A stretch of 33,684 nucleotides of DNA, taken from the IMG/VR virus record IMGVR_UViG_3300010373_000033, positions 1 through 33,684 of that record. One strand, given 5' to 3'. The notes under the pieces are model-generated. The model was not told where the DNA came from. It worked only from the letters and a program-made list of their open reading frames with translations, and did no database searches. The position numbers were made by a program, and so were the translations under genes. Position 1 is the stretch's first letter; the number at the start of each line of letters is the position of its first letter. Shown in pieces: positions 22,499-31,624 of the stretch. The DNA is from a virus.

Positions 22499-23983
22499 AT
22501 GGTAAAGCACTATGAACATATACCTACACCAAACGAGATCCGAACTTCTTACAATAAACAGGCTAACGGTGCAGTCCAGCAGTTTTATGGTTTCATCTCA
22601 CAAGAAGTAACAGGTGCCAAGGATAATTCAGGCAAGCCGTCAAGCCAAGTATCAGACTTTTATGTTCCGTATGTAGTTCCGCCTTTTGGTAGTTTTATCC
22701 AGTGTCAAGAATATTACAGGACAGTTGGAAAGGTCCAGAACGTTATAGATAGTATCGTTGCAAATATCATCAACCGTGAATGGTATTTTGAATCAGACAA
22801 GGATGCCTATGTCAACAAGATGGAAGACTGGGAAGAAAAATTCAATCTTTCAGATGTTATCGAACATATCGTAAGAGACTGGCTGATGTGTGGAAATTCC
22901 ATCATAGGATTTTCAGACTGGCAACCAATGCAGCTAAGCACTATCCTTGGAATGAAACGAGATATTTATGGTATTCCTGAATATTTTGTGCAGACTGTAA
23001 ACGGCAAAGTTGTCGATATACAAGCAAAACCATTCCTGTTTACAAAATTCATAGAAATCAATAGAGACGCATGGGGTATTCCATTATTTGGATCTTTAAT
23101 CGCATCAAACTATACCGATATCGACGGAAAACAACCTCTGCCAATGTTGCAGGTATATCGTCAAATGTTGCTAGATTCTGGAAGAATTTATCACAAGTAT
23201 GCAAGCCCGAGGGCAATATGGTCATTCCCAGGGGCAAACAAGGAAGTATTGGAAAAAGACATCAAGCCATTAATGGATGCAATGCGTCCAGGTGACAGAC
23301 TTGCATTAAACACACTTCCAACGTTAGTCACTGAGCAAGTCGAATTCAGAAACAGATTCGATGTTATTGTCAAAATGATAAACGACGAAACCGAAGCCGG
23401 ATTACAATCATCGACTAACAGACTAATCACCCAGCCCTCAGCAATGGCAGACGCAAAGGAAGCAGGGGCACAGGATGATGATAGGGTTCTAGGTATAATG
23501 GAAAAACTACGAAGGGTTATCAATAAGTTCATCATCCCACGAGTCATCGGTGAAGCTAACGTCTGCTTCTTCAAGTGGGGTGCCAAAGATACTATGGAAC
23601 TCGAATTCCCAGAGGGACTAATGAACGCACTAAACGTATCCCAGAACGGTCAACCGGTAATATCCATTGCAGAGGCTAGAATGATCTTATCGATAAAAGG
23701 CTGGAAACTAGATGATGGATTGTATCAACAAAACCTCAACCAACAGGTATTCCAGTTACAACAATTGGCAATGAAACAGATGCAGAACCAACAGAATCAG
23801 GCTAATCTGCCAGGCAAAGATCCAACACCACAAAAGACAGATGATGACATCAGCAAGGTCGATACAAAAGATTCATCCCAGACAAATACCATACCATTTC
23901 GGGATACTACACTAGCATTGCCCGCAGGTGATCCGGTAGTACCTGCACCAAACAAGACCAAGCCACAGCATACGGGTGCCTAG
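22499..23983 (+). CDS. Portal protein
   Basis: 494 residues. HK97/SPP1-type portal features: a helical N-terminus, a stem region, VEFRNRFDVIVKMINDE near the middle (channel helix), then AKEAGAQDDDRVLGIMEKLRRVINKFIIPRV, and a Gln/Pro-rich disordered tail. It forms the 12-mer ring for packaging and tail attachment. It sits after TerL and before the protease/capsid fusion, as expected. Confidence 0.88.
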   Translation: MVKHYEHIPTPNEIRTSYNKQANGAVQQFYGFISQEVTGAKDNSGKPSSQVSDFYVPYVVPPFGSFIQCQEYYRTVGKVQNVIDSIVANIINREWYFESDKDAYVNKMEDWEEKFNLSDVIEHIVRDWLMCGNSIIGFSDWQPMQLSTILGMKRDIYGIPEYFVQTVNGKVVDIQAKPFLFTKFIEINRDAWGIPLFGSLIASNYTDIDGKQPLPMLQVYRQMLLDSGRIYHKYASPRAIWSFPGANKEVLEKDIKPLMDAMRPGDRLALNTLPTLVTEQVEFRNRFDVIVKMINDETEAGLQSSTNRLITQPSAMADAKEAGAQDDDRVLGIMEKLRRVINKFIIPRVIGEANVCFFKWGAKDTMELEFPEGLMNALNVSQNGQPVISIAEARMILSIKGWKLDDGLYQQNLNQQVFQLQQLAMKQMQNQQNQANLPGKDPTPQKTDDDISKVDTKDSSQTNTIPFRDTTLALPAGDPVVPAPNKTKPQHTGA

Positions 23984-23992
23984 AAAGTTCTC

Positions 23993-24018
23993 TTTATTAA
24001 TAGAGACAAATTAGTTCC
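23993..24018 (+). promoter_or_regulatory. Late promoter of the capsid gene with ACAAATTAGTTCC
   Basis: TTTATTAA at 23993-24000 and ACAAATTAGTTCC at 24006-24018 lie directly before the ATG at 24019. This 13-mer is shared only with the portal gene. Confidence 0.55.
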
Positions 24019-26538
24019 ATGAGTTCAGATTTTAAACTAATCAAAGAGAATCTAGACGGTTCAAAGACATGGAAGATTAAAGCAATTTCAGTCACTACAA
24101 CAGGAAACAATCGAAAATATAACAAGGAAGAAATGACGCTGGGTGCAAGAAGCCTATCATTTAGACCGTTAAACCGTAATCATGCTAGACCATTCTTGCC
24201 ATTCCCAGAGAACCAAACGGGAGTAATGGACTTTGATCCTGTAAAAATGGCAGTAACTGGGGAAATGAGAATCAAAGATCCTCACATAAACCAACTAATC
24301 AAGGAAGGCAAGATAAACAAGCTATCCATCGAGCAATTACCATCTAAAGGCGAGGATTGTAGCCTTGCAACTGGCGTATGCGAACAAAAAGGGGTAATTT
24401 TCACAGGATTGGCACTTTTGGATTCCAATGTCCCCCCAGGAGATCCCACCACTGAAATCAAGGTGGAAATGAAGGATATTCCTATCTTAGAATGTGTGAC
24501 GGATTGCTGCAAGACCGAGATGAAAGGCGAACCGTTTGCCGGATATGATGATTTTGATGCCTGTACTGCTGACGGAAACAGTGACGAATTATGCGGATAT
24601 CTCCAAGCACAATCAGAAAAGTTTGAAACTGCCCCATGGCCCAAAATAGAAAAGAAATCTGACAAACTTACCATGGATGATATCGAACAGACATACGATT
24701 CCATGAACGATTCACAAAAAGCCCACATCATAGATCCAAATGATTTCTACAAGAATACCAAGAAATTCGTAACAAAATCATTCAAGGATCTAAACGACAA
24801 GCAGAAACAGGCACTAATCAAGACATACGGATTCCGACATAGATATAATGATGTAAAACATCTGTTACCAGATTCAGAAGGTCCAACATCACAGCAACCA
24901 TTGTTTGATGATGACTTGCTTGGTCAGGAAATGGATATCAAGAAAGCAACTGATGATTTAATCAAAAAGGGAATAAAAGATCCCAGAGCTCAATCAATGG
25001 CAAATCAAGATCCTGAAAATAACACAGAAAATAATTCTTCTATACCACAATCACAAGACAATGGTATAATGTCCACAATAGCAATCAAAAGCAAAAAATA
25101 TACAAAAGAGCAAATCGACGCCCTTGCAACAAAAATGATTTCAAAGAAAGAAATCAACTCAATGGTATCTGCATTTGTAGGACAGCAAAATTACAAGGCA
25201 CCAATGTCTGACGCACTATCGTCAGTATTGTATAACGCTTCTGACGATGAACTAGACCAATATGCAAGAATCACACAAGACCAAGATCCAAGCGTAATCC
25301 CACAAGGCGGATTACCAGACTACAAGGCATTTACACAAGAAATGATGAAAGGCTTGTCTGAAATCCTTGCAAAGAATACTGAGGAATTGGTAACAAAACT
25401 CATTCCAAAAACAGAGTCCAAAGTCGAACCATCAAGTATAGTCGATGATTCTACCAAGATCAAGACTGAAATGGTCAAGACAATGTATGAATATTATGAC
25501 ATCAAAGGACACAAGGAACTCAACAACCTCAAAGAATTCACTTATACTTTAGACAAAAATGAATACCTCACCAAGTATGGTGCTACCCAGCCAAGCGGTG
25601 CAGGTTCAGTCATTCCAAACCAAAAGGGAACAAAGGAAGAAACAGTAACCGTAACAGCCGGTGACATGGGACAGACCTTTGCAAAACAGGTCATGCTCTT
25701 GCCAGGTGGAAGAATGAGAGTTCCAGTTAGACAATACTGCAACTTTTCAGAGATTCCAAACGGTGCAGACAGAGCCAATTGGTATACCATAGGATCATTT
25801 GTATTCACAACAATCACAGAAGGCACAGAACCAACCAACGTAGCCCAAACAGTAGTCAAGGTACAAGCATTGCCAACTATACGAGGTGCAGTTCAAAGAG
25901 TCGGATACTCACAAGTAGAGAACGCACCATTTGGTCTAGTTGATGCAATCAACAACGCAATGGTACTCGCAGGCTTACATGATGAAGCCTTAGACTTGCT
26001 TGGAAGTGGTGGCTCATACTGGGGAACACCATCAAACGTAACCAACTGGGTAAACGGAAACTCTGGTGCAAACATCACTAGCCAGAACGACGACATTGCT
26101 TCAATGACTCTCACAAGAACCGGACTGATTGCAGCCAAGAGATTGATTGCAGCAGGCGGTTATGATACAAGTCCAGGCAACCTCGTACTATTCTTGCATC
26201 CAAAGGCATACCAAGACTTGATGACTGATACAAACCTGAACACCTACTACCAATATGCCAGACCAGACATCACAGCAACCTACGTTCTAGAACAACTCTA
26301 CGGTGTAGATATAGTGCCGACAACCTCAGTTGCATCAGCAACAAACACCACAAACGCAACATACAGAAACACACTAGCCGTGAAAGGATGGGCTCTAGGA
26401 ATCGCAGCAGCAAGAGAGATTACAATCGAAGTACAACGAAGAAACGAAGTCCAGCAACTTATCATTTCTGGAACCCATAGAGTAAAATCAGCAGTAATCG
26501 ACTACGCTGCATCCTGTGGAATATCTAGTGCACAATAG
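24019..26538 (+). CDS. Fused prohead protease - scaffold - HK97 major capsid protein
   Basis: 839 residues in one frame. Residues 1-150 look like a prohead maturation protease, with RPLNRNH (H55) and KLSIEQ (S103) as candidate catalytic His and Ser. Residues about 150-540 are charged, helical and low in complexity, like a scaffold/delta domain. Residues about 541-839 match an HK97-fold capsid: a PVRQYCNFSEIP stretch, a TTITEG E-loop region, an NAPFGLVDAINNAMVLAGLHDEALDLLG helix region, and a PTTSV/IEVQRR C-terminal part. The protease probably cuts itself and the scaffold away after assembly. Confidence 0.85.
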   Translation: MSSDFKLIKENLDGSKTWKIKAISVTTTGNNRKYNKEEMTLGARSLSFRPLNRNHARPFLPFPENQTGVMDFDPVKMAVTGEMRIKDPHINQLIKEGKINKLSIEQLPSKGEDCSLATGVCEQKGVIFTGLALLDSNVPPGDPTTEIKVEMKDIPILECVTDCCKTEMKGEPFAGYDDFDACTADGNSDELCGYLQAQSEKFETAPWPKIEKKSDKLTMDDIEQTYDSMNDSQKAHIIDPNDFYKNTKKFVTKSFKDLNDKQKQALIKTYGFRHRYNDVKHLLPDSEGPTSQQPLFDDDLLGQEMDIKKATDDLIKKGIKDPRAQSMANQDPENNTENNSSIPQSQDNGIMSTIAIKSKKYTKEQIDALATKMISKKEINSMVSAFVGQQNYKAPMSDALSSVLYNASDDELDQYARITQDQDPSVIPQGGLPDYKAFTQEMMKGLSEILAKNTEELVTKLIPKTESKVEPSSIVDDSTKIKTEMVKTMYEYYDIKGHKELNNLKEFTYTLDKNEYLTKYGATQPSGAGSVIPNQKGTKEETVTVTAGDMGQTFAKQVMLLPGGRMRVPVRQYCNFSEIPNGADRANWYTIGSFVFTTITEGTEPTNVAQTVVKVQALPTIRGAVQRVGYSQVENAPFGLVDAINNAMVLAGLHDEALDLLGSGGSYWGTPSNVTNWVNGNSGANITSQNDDIASMTLTRTGLIAAKRLIAAGGYDTSPGNLVLFLHPKAYQDLMTDTNLNTYYQYARPDITATYVLEQLYGVDIVPTTSVASATNTTNATYRNTLAVKGWALGIAAAREITIEVQRRNEVQQLIISGTHRVKSAVIDYAASCGISSAQ

Positions 26539-26548
26539 GTGTATCTAG

Positions 26549-26701
26549 GTGTCTAAACTTTCTGAAACTTACAAGGGATGGAAAGAATCTGGCATGTCAG
26601 GCCGTGGCAATACTGACGCTATCATACACGCCATAGTCGAAGAATTATTGAAAAACGATAAAGTCGAAGCAGTAACAGAAGAAAAACCAAAGAAAAAGTA
26701 A
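26549..26701 (+). CDS. 50-residue Lys-rich microprotein after the capsid gene
   Basis: GTG at 26549 to TAA 26701. Helical with a Lys/Glu-rich tail ending KPKKK. An AGGTGTATCTAGGTG stretch upstream may bind ribosomes. Possibly a capsid accessory; unknown. Confidence 0.5.
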   Translation: MSKLSETYKGWKESGMSGRGNTDAIIHAIVEELLKNDKVEAVTEEKPKKK

Positions 26702-26733
26702 CTTCTCTTATCTTTTAATGGAATTATACCATC

Positions 26734-27429
26734 ATGGGAGATATAACTGATCTTTTCAATAGTGTAGCCAAGACAAAACAGACGATATTAAAAACACTTA
26801 CCTCAAGTGTTTCAACTTCCGGAACATCATATGTAGATGGTGCTAGTTTATCAGTACCTAATAACTGGTATTATGCGACATTTTTTGATGAAACCAATAA
26901 CAGTGGAACTACACTGACATGGCAATTACTAGAGGGAGCAACCCAAAAAATTACAAAATCATATGCCAGTCAGGGTATATCTTCACCAGTAGATATCCAA
27001 ACAATATATCAAAATACATCAGGTTCAACACAAACGGTGAAATTACAAGTAAAATCAAACGGTGCGGGTGGTTCTCCAACAGTTTCATTAAATAATATGT
27101 CAATAATAGCGTCTCCTAATCCAATTTTATACATACAGCCTACAGAAGTTAGTTCATCTGTATGGAATAGAAATATTTCATTACAGATTAAAGCATATGT
27201 TACAAGCATGGATGTTTTGATTGCTTCTGATCAAATAACAGGAACAGGTACATATGTTCCCGAAGTATTCTATGAAGGATTATTACCAGTTTCAGATAAT
27301 CAAACAACACCACAGACTATAACATTTAGTAGAATGGTTGACAGTTTTAACTTTATAGGAACGCCTGTTGCAACACAAAAGGCTTTATATATAGCCTATG
27401 ATTGGGATGGAAAACAACTTACGTTATAG
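26734..27429 (+). CDS. Beta-rich virion protein
   Basis: 231 residues rich in Ser, Thr, Asn and Gly with alternating strands and no Cys. Probably two beta-sandwich domains. Right after the capsid gene, where decoration proteins lie. TTTTAA lies 19 nt upstream. No family recognised. Confidence 0.55.
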   Translation: MGDITDLFNSVAKTKQTILKTLTSSVSTSGTSYVDGASLSVPNNWYYATFFDETNNSGTTLTWQLLEGATQKITKSYASQGISSPVDIQTIYQNTSGSTQTVKLQVKSNGAGGSPTVSLNNMSIIASPNPILYIQPTEVSSSVWNRNISLQIKAYVTSMDVLIASDQITGTGTYVPEVFYEGLLPVSDNQTTPQTITFSRMVDSFNFIGTPVATQKALYIAYDWDGKQLTL

Positions 27430-27438
27430 TGATATATC

Positions 27439-28968
27439 ATGGTCTTAACAAAATACACTGGCATACAAACCCTGACAGGTTCCGAAGCCGAGATATTCAA
27501 CGTAAACAAAGGTGCATCAACAATTCACTTTGGTGGAACCGTATATCTTGACGAATTAGTTTCAGGCGATACGGTACGGGTACGAGTTTATGATAAAAAG
27601 GATGGCGTTGGATACTGGAAGTTTGACGGTGAAGTAAATGATTATGTCGGAAGTAATAACGGAACTATCACTTACAATACAAACCTCAAGGCATTATACA
27701 AATTTGAACAAAACATAAACGATTCTACAACAGGGGCAAATAATCTAACCCTAGCCGCCGGTACCACATCTTATGTATCAGGACAAGAAGGGAGTGCCAT
27801 ATCACTTAACGGTTCTACATATTATACTGCTAGTAGTTCGGCTGTTATAACTGGAACCGCTGATAGAACTGTATCATTTTGGATGTATATTACATCATTT
27901 GTAGCAAATCAAGGTCCATTTGGTTGGGGGGTGGGTAGTAATAATAACGCCTTTGGGATGTATTTTCCAAATACTAACGGGGTAGCTTATTGTTTTGGAT
28001 ATGCAAATGATGTTCAATTCAATACAACGTTTTCATTAAACACTTGGTATCACATAGCAATAGTAGTATCATCTACGGGGACTGTTAGAACATTATATGT
28101 AAATGGAGTACAGGACAAACAATCTACAACAACAGCATTGAATACTTCATCATCTAGTTTATTCGTAGGTCAGGATTTTCTAAGCAGTGTAGATTTTAAT
28201 GGTTATTTGGACGAGTTCAGAGTTTATTCTTCTGCTTTGTCTGCCTCTCAAGCCTCTGCTCTATACATGGTAGGAAAATATGGTCAGTCGCATACTTTTG
28301 ATGGTGGAGAATACATTTCAGTTGGAAACCCTACTGCCTTACAATTTGAAAGGACAAACTCATTTACATTTGCATACTGGGCAAAATACACATCAAATAC
28401 CAAAGAAAAAATCATCACCAAGAATAACGGAGACGCCACCAAAGGCTATGAGATGGGATTCAATGCCTCTGGATTTCCAATCCTACGATTAATCAATACA
28501 TCCTCTACAAACGAAATCAATGTGGTAGGATCGGCAAGCTATGATGACGGAAACTATCATCATTTTGTATGGACTTATTCGGGTACGAGCCTTGCAAGCG
28601 GGGTAATACTATATGTTGACAATGCCGCCGTTACTTTGACTACAACTACCAACAATCTGAGTGCGACTATCGCCAATTCAAACAATGTAATATTCGGGGC
28701 TGACACGGGAGGAACAAACCCGTTAATAGCACAGATTGACGACCTTAGAATCTATAACCGTGTCCTGTCATCTTCCGAAGTATCCGACCTATACAACAAC
28801 CCGCAAAATCTAAACTCAATAGTCTACGACAAGTCATATTCTGGTCCTTTATCCAGCAAGACGCTTTACATCCCAATCATACAGACAAACAACTATTCAG
28901 TGACATTGCAGCAGTCAGCGGGTAATTACTATAAAACTTTAGATTGGTCAAGAATTGAGATCACGTAA
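27439..28968 (+). CDS. Virion surface protein with nested LamG/ConA-like domains
   Basis: 509 residues. A LamG start (GYWKFDGEVNDYVGSNNGTI, about residues 52-72) is interrupted by a full second LamG domain (about 81-277: LYKFEQNINDSTTG ... SLNG ... TVSFWMYI ... WYHIAIV ... LDEFRVYS). The first domain then resumes at GKYGQSHTFDGGEYISV, and continues through FAYWAK, YHHFVWTY and DDLRIYNR to about 455. LamG folds bind carbohydrates or proteins, so this is a strong candidate for host binding or head decoration. GGTGAT-like TGATAT lies before the ATG. Confidence 0.8.
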   Translation: MVLTKYTGIQTLTGSEAEIFNVNKGASTIHFGGTVYLDELVSGDTVRVRVYDKKDGVGYWKFDGEVNDYVGSNNGTITYNTNLKALYKFEQNINDSTTGANNLTLAAGTTSYVSGQEGSAISLNGSTYYTASSSAVITGTADRTVSFWMYITSFVANQGPFGWGVGSNNNAFGMYFPNTNGVAYCFGYANDVQFNTTFSLNTWYHIAIVVSSTGTVRTLYVNGVQDKQSTTTALNTSSSSLFVGQDFLSSVDFNGYLDEFRVYSSALSASQASALYMVGKYGQSHTFDGGEYISVGNPTALQFERTNSFTFAYWAKYTSNTKEKIITKNNGDATKGYEMGFNASGFPILRLINTSSTNEINVVGSASYDDGNYHHFVWTYSGTSLASGVILYVDNAAVTLTTTTNNLSATIANSNNVIFGADTGGTNPLIAQIDDLRIYNRVLSSSEVSDLYNNPQNLNSIVYDKSYSGPLSSKTLYIPIIQTNNYSVTLQQSAGNYYKTLDWSRIEIT

Positions 28969-29660
28969 TGGGATACCATCGACATGATGTATCATTTACA
29001 GGTCTTGATGCGGCTACAGTCGTACAACAAAACAACCTATACCAACAACTAAAGCCACACTGGACAAAGAAACACTTTCGTAAAGTGCTATCCAAAATAG
29101 CCAAGAAATATGATGACTGGTCCTATGTCACTCTGGTAAAAAATACACCCGTAATCCAGCCTTACATCTACAAGCAATTCAAGCCACACTGGACTAGAAA
29201 GCATTTCAGGCACATCATACCCAAGATTGCCAAAAAGTTTGATGATTGGTCGTATATCGATTATGTCAAAAAAGATGTCACGATACAACCATACTTGCTA
29301 AAACAGTTAATCCCACACTGGAAACACCGAGCCAGAACACACCGATACTTTACAACAAGAAAGGTATCGCCAAAATATGACACCTGGAAAGTCACCACAC
29401 AGATTCCAGTTACGATATACGGATTTGTCTTGCAACCATGGCTCTTGAAACAACTTATCCCCAAATGGAAATTCAGATTCAAGACTCACCGATTCTTCAA
29501 GGCAAGAAGAACCACTTACAAGTATGATGTATGGAGAGCATCGGTAAACATCCCGCCAATCATGCCGACCTTTGCAGTAAACATTTCACCACCAATAACG
29601 CTAAACATTAAGGTAATCAAACAGACACCACAAGGAATATCTGCCAATGTACCTAAATGA
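28968..29660 (+). CDS. Basic aromatic four-repeat protein
   Basis: 230 residues with four diverged tandem repeats beginning near residues 24, 66, 108 and 158. Core: L/Y-x-KQL-x-PHW, basic stretch, then KYD-x-W. Arg/Lys/His/Trp/Tyr-rich; no Cys. ATG overlaps the LamG stop (TAATG). No known family. Position suggests a virion component that binds DNA, glycan or a repeated partner. Confidence 0.6.
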   Translation: MGYHRHDVSFTGLDAATVVQQNNLYQQLKPHWTKKHFRKVLSKIAKKYDDWSYVTLVKNTPVIQPYIYKQFKPHWTRKHFRHIIPKIAKKFDDWSYIDYVKKDVTIQPYLLKQLIPHWKHRARTHRYFTTRKVSPKYDTWKVTTQIPVTIYGFVLQPWLLKQLIPKWKFRFKTHRFFKARRTTYKYDVWRASVNIPPIMPTFAVNISPPITLNIKVIKQTPQGISANVPK

Positions 29661-29681
29661 TACTAGGATGGTATTGATTCC

Positions 29682-30035
29682 ATGACATACTATCAACTGG
29701 AACGGGCAAGGCCAAGGTGTAACATAGACAACGGAGATATCACTTTTGATACCATTCTAAACGACTTTGGACAGTCAGCAGACAATGAAGTAGATGACTT
29801 TCTCTACAAATGGGCTGCAAAGAACCGAGTTTTATCAGCATTGCCCGCAGTTCCCCTTACATCCCCACCACAAAACATCCAAGACGCATCTACACAGCGA
29901 GTAGTGGCAAAATGGTGGCGTAGACAGCAGAATTGGACGGCAGCAAAGGAAGCACAGGACGAAAGTGACAAATTAATCATGCAGTATATCGAACGATTAA
30001 AAGTTGATATTATACGATATGGAGTAATATTCTAA
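29682..30035 (+). CDS. Head-tail connector (gp6-like)
   Basis: 117 residues, helical, with a DNEVDDFLYKWAAKNR helix, a proline-rich loop (PAVPLTSPPQNIQ) and QRVVAKWWRRQQNW plus a long final helix. This resembles gp6/YqbG-type adaptor proteins below the portal. Next gene starts on its stop. Confidence 0.6.
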   Translation: MTYYQLERARPRCNIDNGDITFDTILNDFGQSADNEVDDFLYKWAAKNRVLSALPAVPLTSPPQNIQDASTQRVVAKWWRRQQNWTAAKEAQDESDKLIMQYIERLKVDIIRYGVIF

Positions 30036-30283
30036 TGCCTAGGTTAGAAACTGTTTGGGGAACCAAGGCAGAAGATCGTTATTCTGGCGGCATACCTGAT
30101 AATCTATCCTGTGCTGTTTGCAACGTAGCCGTTCCAAAACAGATCTGCAATGAAACCATCGTATCTATCGATGACGAAACTCTGGAAAACCTCAAAAAGT
30201 CGGGTATCGAAAATCTTACACGGGAATTCAAGTTACACTGTCCAAAATGTACTTCTCAAATATTCGGAATTTTACTAGAGTAA
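30035..30283 (+). CDS. Zinc-ribbon protein among the neck genes
   Basis: 82 residues. CAVC and CPKC pairs about 40 residues apart make a zinc ribbon around an acidic helix. TAATG junction with the connector. Unknown. Confidence 0.6.
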   Translation: MPRLETVWGTKAEDRYSGGIPDNLSCAVCNVAVPKQICNETIVSIDDETLENLKKSGIENLTREFKLHCPKCTSQIFGILLE

Positions 30284-30284
30284 C

Positions 30285-30755
30285 ATGGCAGAATATCAAA
30301 TAAATTTATCAGCGACTTCAAACACTGCCGCTAATACTTTTGACCAATTCGTGGAACTAAAAGCTGCTTCCGGAACTTCGATTACTATCAAAAGAGTCAG
30401 AGTTTCATTTGTTGCAACTACACCCGCAGACAACTTGTGCCAGATAAAAGTTCTAAGAAACTCTGCCGCTGGAACTGCTACATCAGGAAACACACCGACA
30501 CCATTAAAATTAAGACAAAATTCACCTGCTGCAACTGCTACCGTAGTGACAAAGAACGGAACAAATGGGTTTACCTTGGGTGCAAATACTGATACTCCAA
30601 TCTTTGACGGTGTAAACACAAGATCCGTCTATGAATGGATTGCAGCAGATCAAGAAGAATGGGTGGAATCGGTTGTAGCCCAATATGTAGCTGTAGCAAT
30701 TGCAATATCAGCCGCCTCATTTCTTGTCAATGTAACAATCGTGTGGGAAGAATAG
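30285..30755 (+). CDS. Beta-rich virion protein (decoration-like)
   Basis: 156 residues, Ala/Thr/Asn-rich strands and a VTIVWEE end; a similar layout is common in phage head decoration or fibre-adaptor proteins. ATG right after the previous stop. Not firmly assigned. Confidence 0.5.
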   Translation: MAEYQINLSATSNTAANTFDQFVELKAASGTSITIKRVRVSFVATTPADNLCQIKVLRNSAAGTATSGNTPTPLKLRQNSPAATATVVTKNGTNGFTLGANTDTPIFDGVNTRSVYEWIAADQEEWVESVVAQYVAVAIAISAASFLVNVTIVWEE

Positions 30756-30759
30756 TCTC

Positions 30760-30861
30760 ATGTCTGCATTAATTACACTTTCTGTAAATTTACCCAAGAT
30801 AACCACACAATCCGTAAACCTTCCCAAAATCACCACGCAATCGGTGAACCTGTCACGGTGA
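30760..30861 (+). CDS. 33-residue tandem-repeat peptide
   Basis: ATG 30760 to TGA 30861. A ten-residue unit (SVNLPKITTQ) occurs twice, then begins a third time. The copies use different synonymous codons, so the repeat is kept at protein level. The stop region carries GGTGAT, a ribosome-binding-like motif for the next gene. Unknown. Confidence 0.6.
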   Translation: MSALITLSVNLPKITTQSVNLPKITTQSVNLSR

Positions 30862-30868
30862 TTATACT

Positions 30869-31186
30869 ATGGTAACTTATTATATCAACAACTGGGGTTT
30901 TGTGCAACCTTTTCAGGTATTCCAGTCAGACGGAACAACCGTATATGACATCACAGGAACTACGGTAAAATGGTTGTTCAAAAATAATGCCGTAACTCCG
31001 GCAACTACTATGACTATAACCGGTGCGATCACAGACGCACCAAATGGTAAGGTTAGTTTCACAATACCCAACAATTTCTTTACTATTGTTGCAAAATGGG
31101 ACTGCCAAATCCAGATAAGCTCGGCTTCGTTACTAATCCAGACAGATCCGCCCTTTGTCGTAGAAATCATCCAGAGTGAAACCTAG
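30869..31186 (+). CDS. BppU-like Ig-fold virion protein B
   Basis: 105 residues, beta-rich (FQVFQSDGT, VKWLFKNN, VSFTIPNNFF, FVVEIIQSE), like the gene at 22050 and the N-terminal domain of phage baseplate-upper proteins. Stop immediately precedes the next ATG. Confidence 0.55.
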   Translation: MVTYYINNWGFVQPFQVFQSDGTTVYDITGTTVKWLFKNNAVTPATTMTITGAITDAPNGKVSFTIPNNFFTIVAKWDCQIQISSASLLIQTDPPFVVEIIQSET

Positions 31187-31624
31187 ATGTCCGTATCGAT
31201 ACGAGTCGATACATCGGATTATGACAGAAAGATAGGTCTTGTACGTGCTGGAATAGACGAGTTTCTACCAATGATTATAACCGAAGGAACGCCATTAATT
31301 CAACAGGAAATGGCAAACCAAGTCCCAGTGAAAACAGGAAGATTACGGGCATCAATCAGTTCCGAATTGGGACAGAATGAATCAGAAACATCAACAAATA
31401 CGGGATATGGATTATACGTAGACCAACCAACCCAACCGCATATCATTTATCCAAGGATTGCCAAATTCTTGAGATTCCAGATAGACGGTATATGGATTCG
31501 TGCATCAAGTGTCAACCATCCAGGGACAAAAGGAAACTTTTTCATACAAAGGACGGTGGATGTAATCATGCCACAGTTGCACGATCTTGCTAAATCAATC
31601 TGGTCTAGCTTGGTGAACAAGTAA
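31187..31624 (+). CDS. HK97 gp10-like neck/tail-completion protein
   Basis: 145 residues with VPVKTGRLRASI, YGLYVDQPTQPHII, and NHPGTKGNFF motifs of the HK97 gp10-like family, which closes the head-tail joint. The position between connector and tail terminator fits. Confidence 0.82.
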   Translation: MSVSIRVDTSDYDRKIGLVRAGIDEFLPMIITEGTPLIQQEMANQVPVKTGRLRASISSELGQNESETSTNTGYGLYVDQPTQPHIIYPRIAKFLRFQIDGIWIRASSVNHPGTKGNFFIQRTVDVIMPQLHDLAKSIWSSLVNK

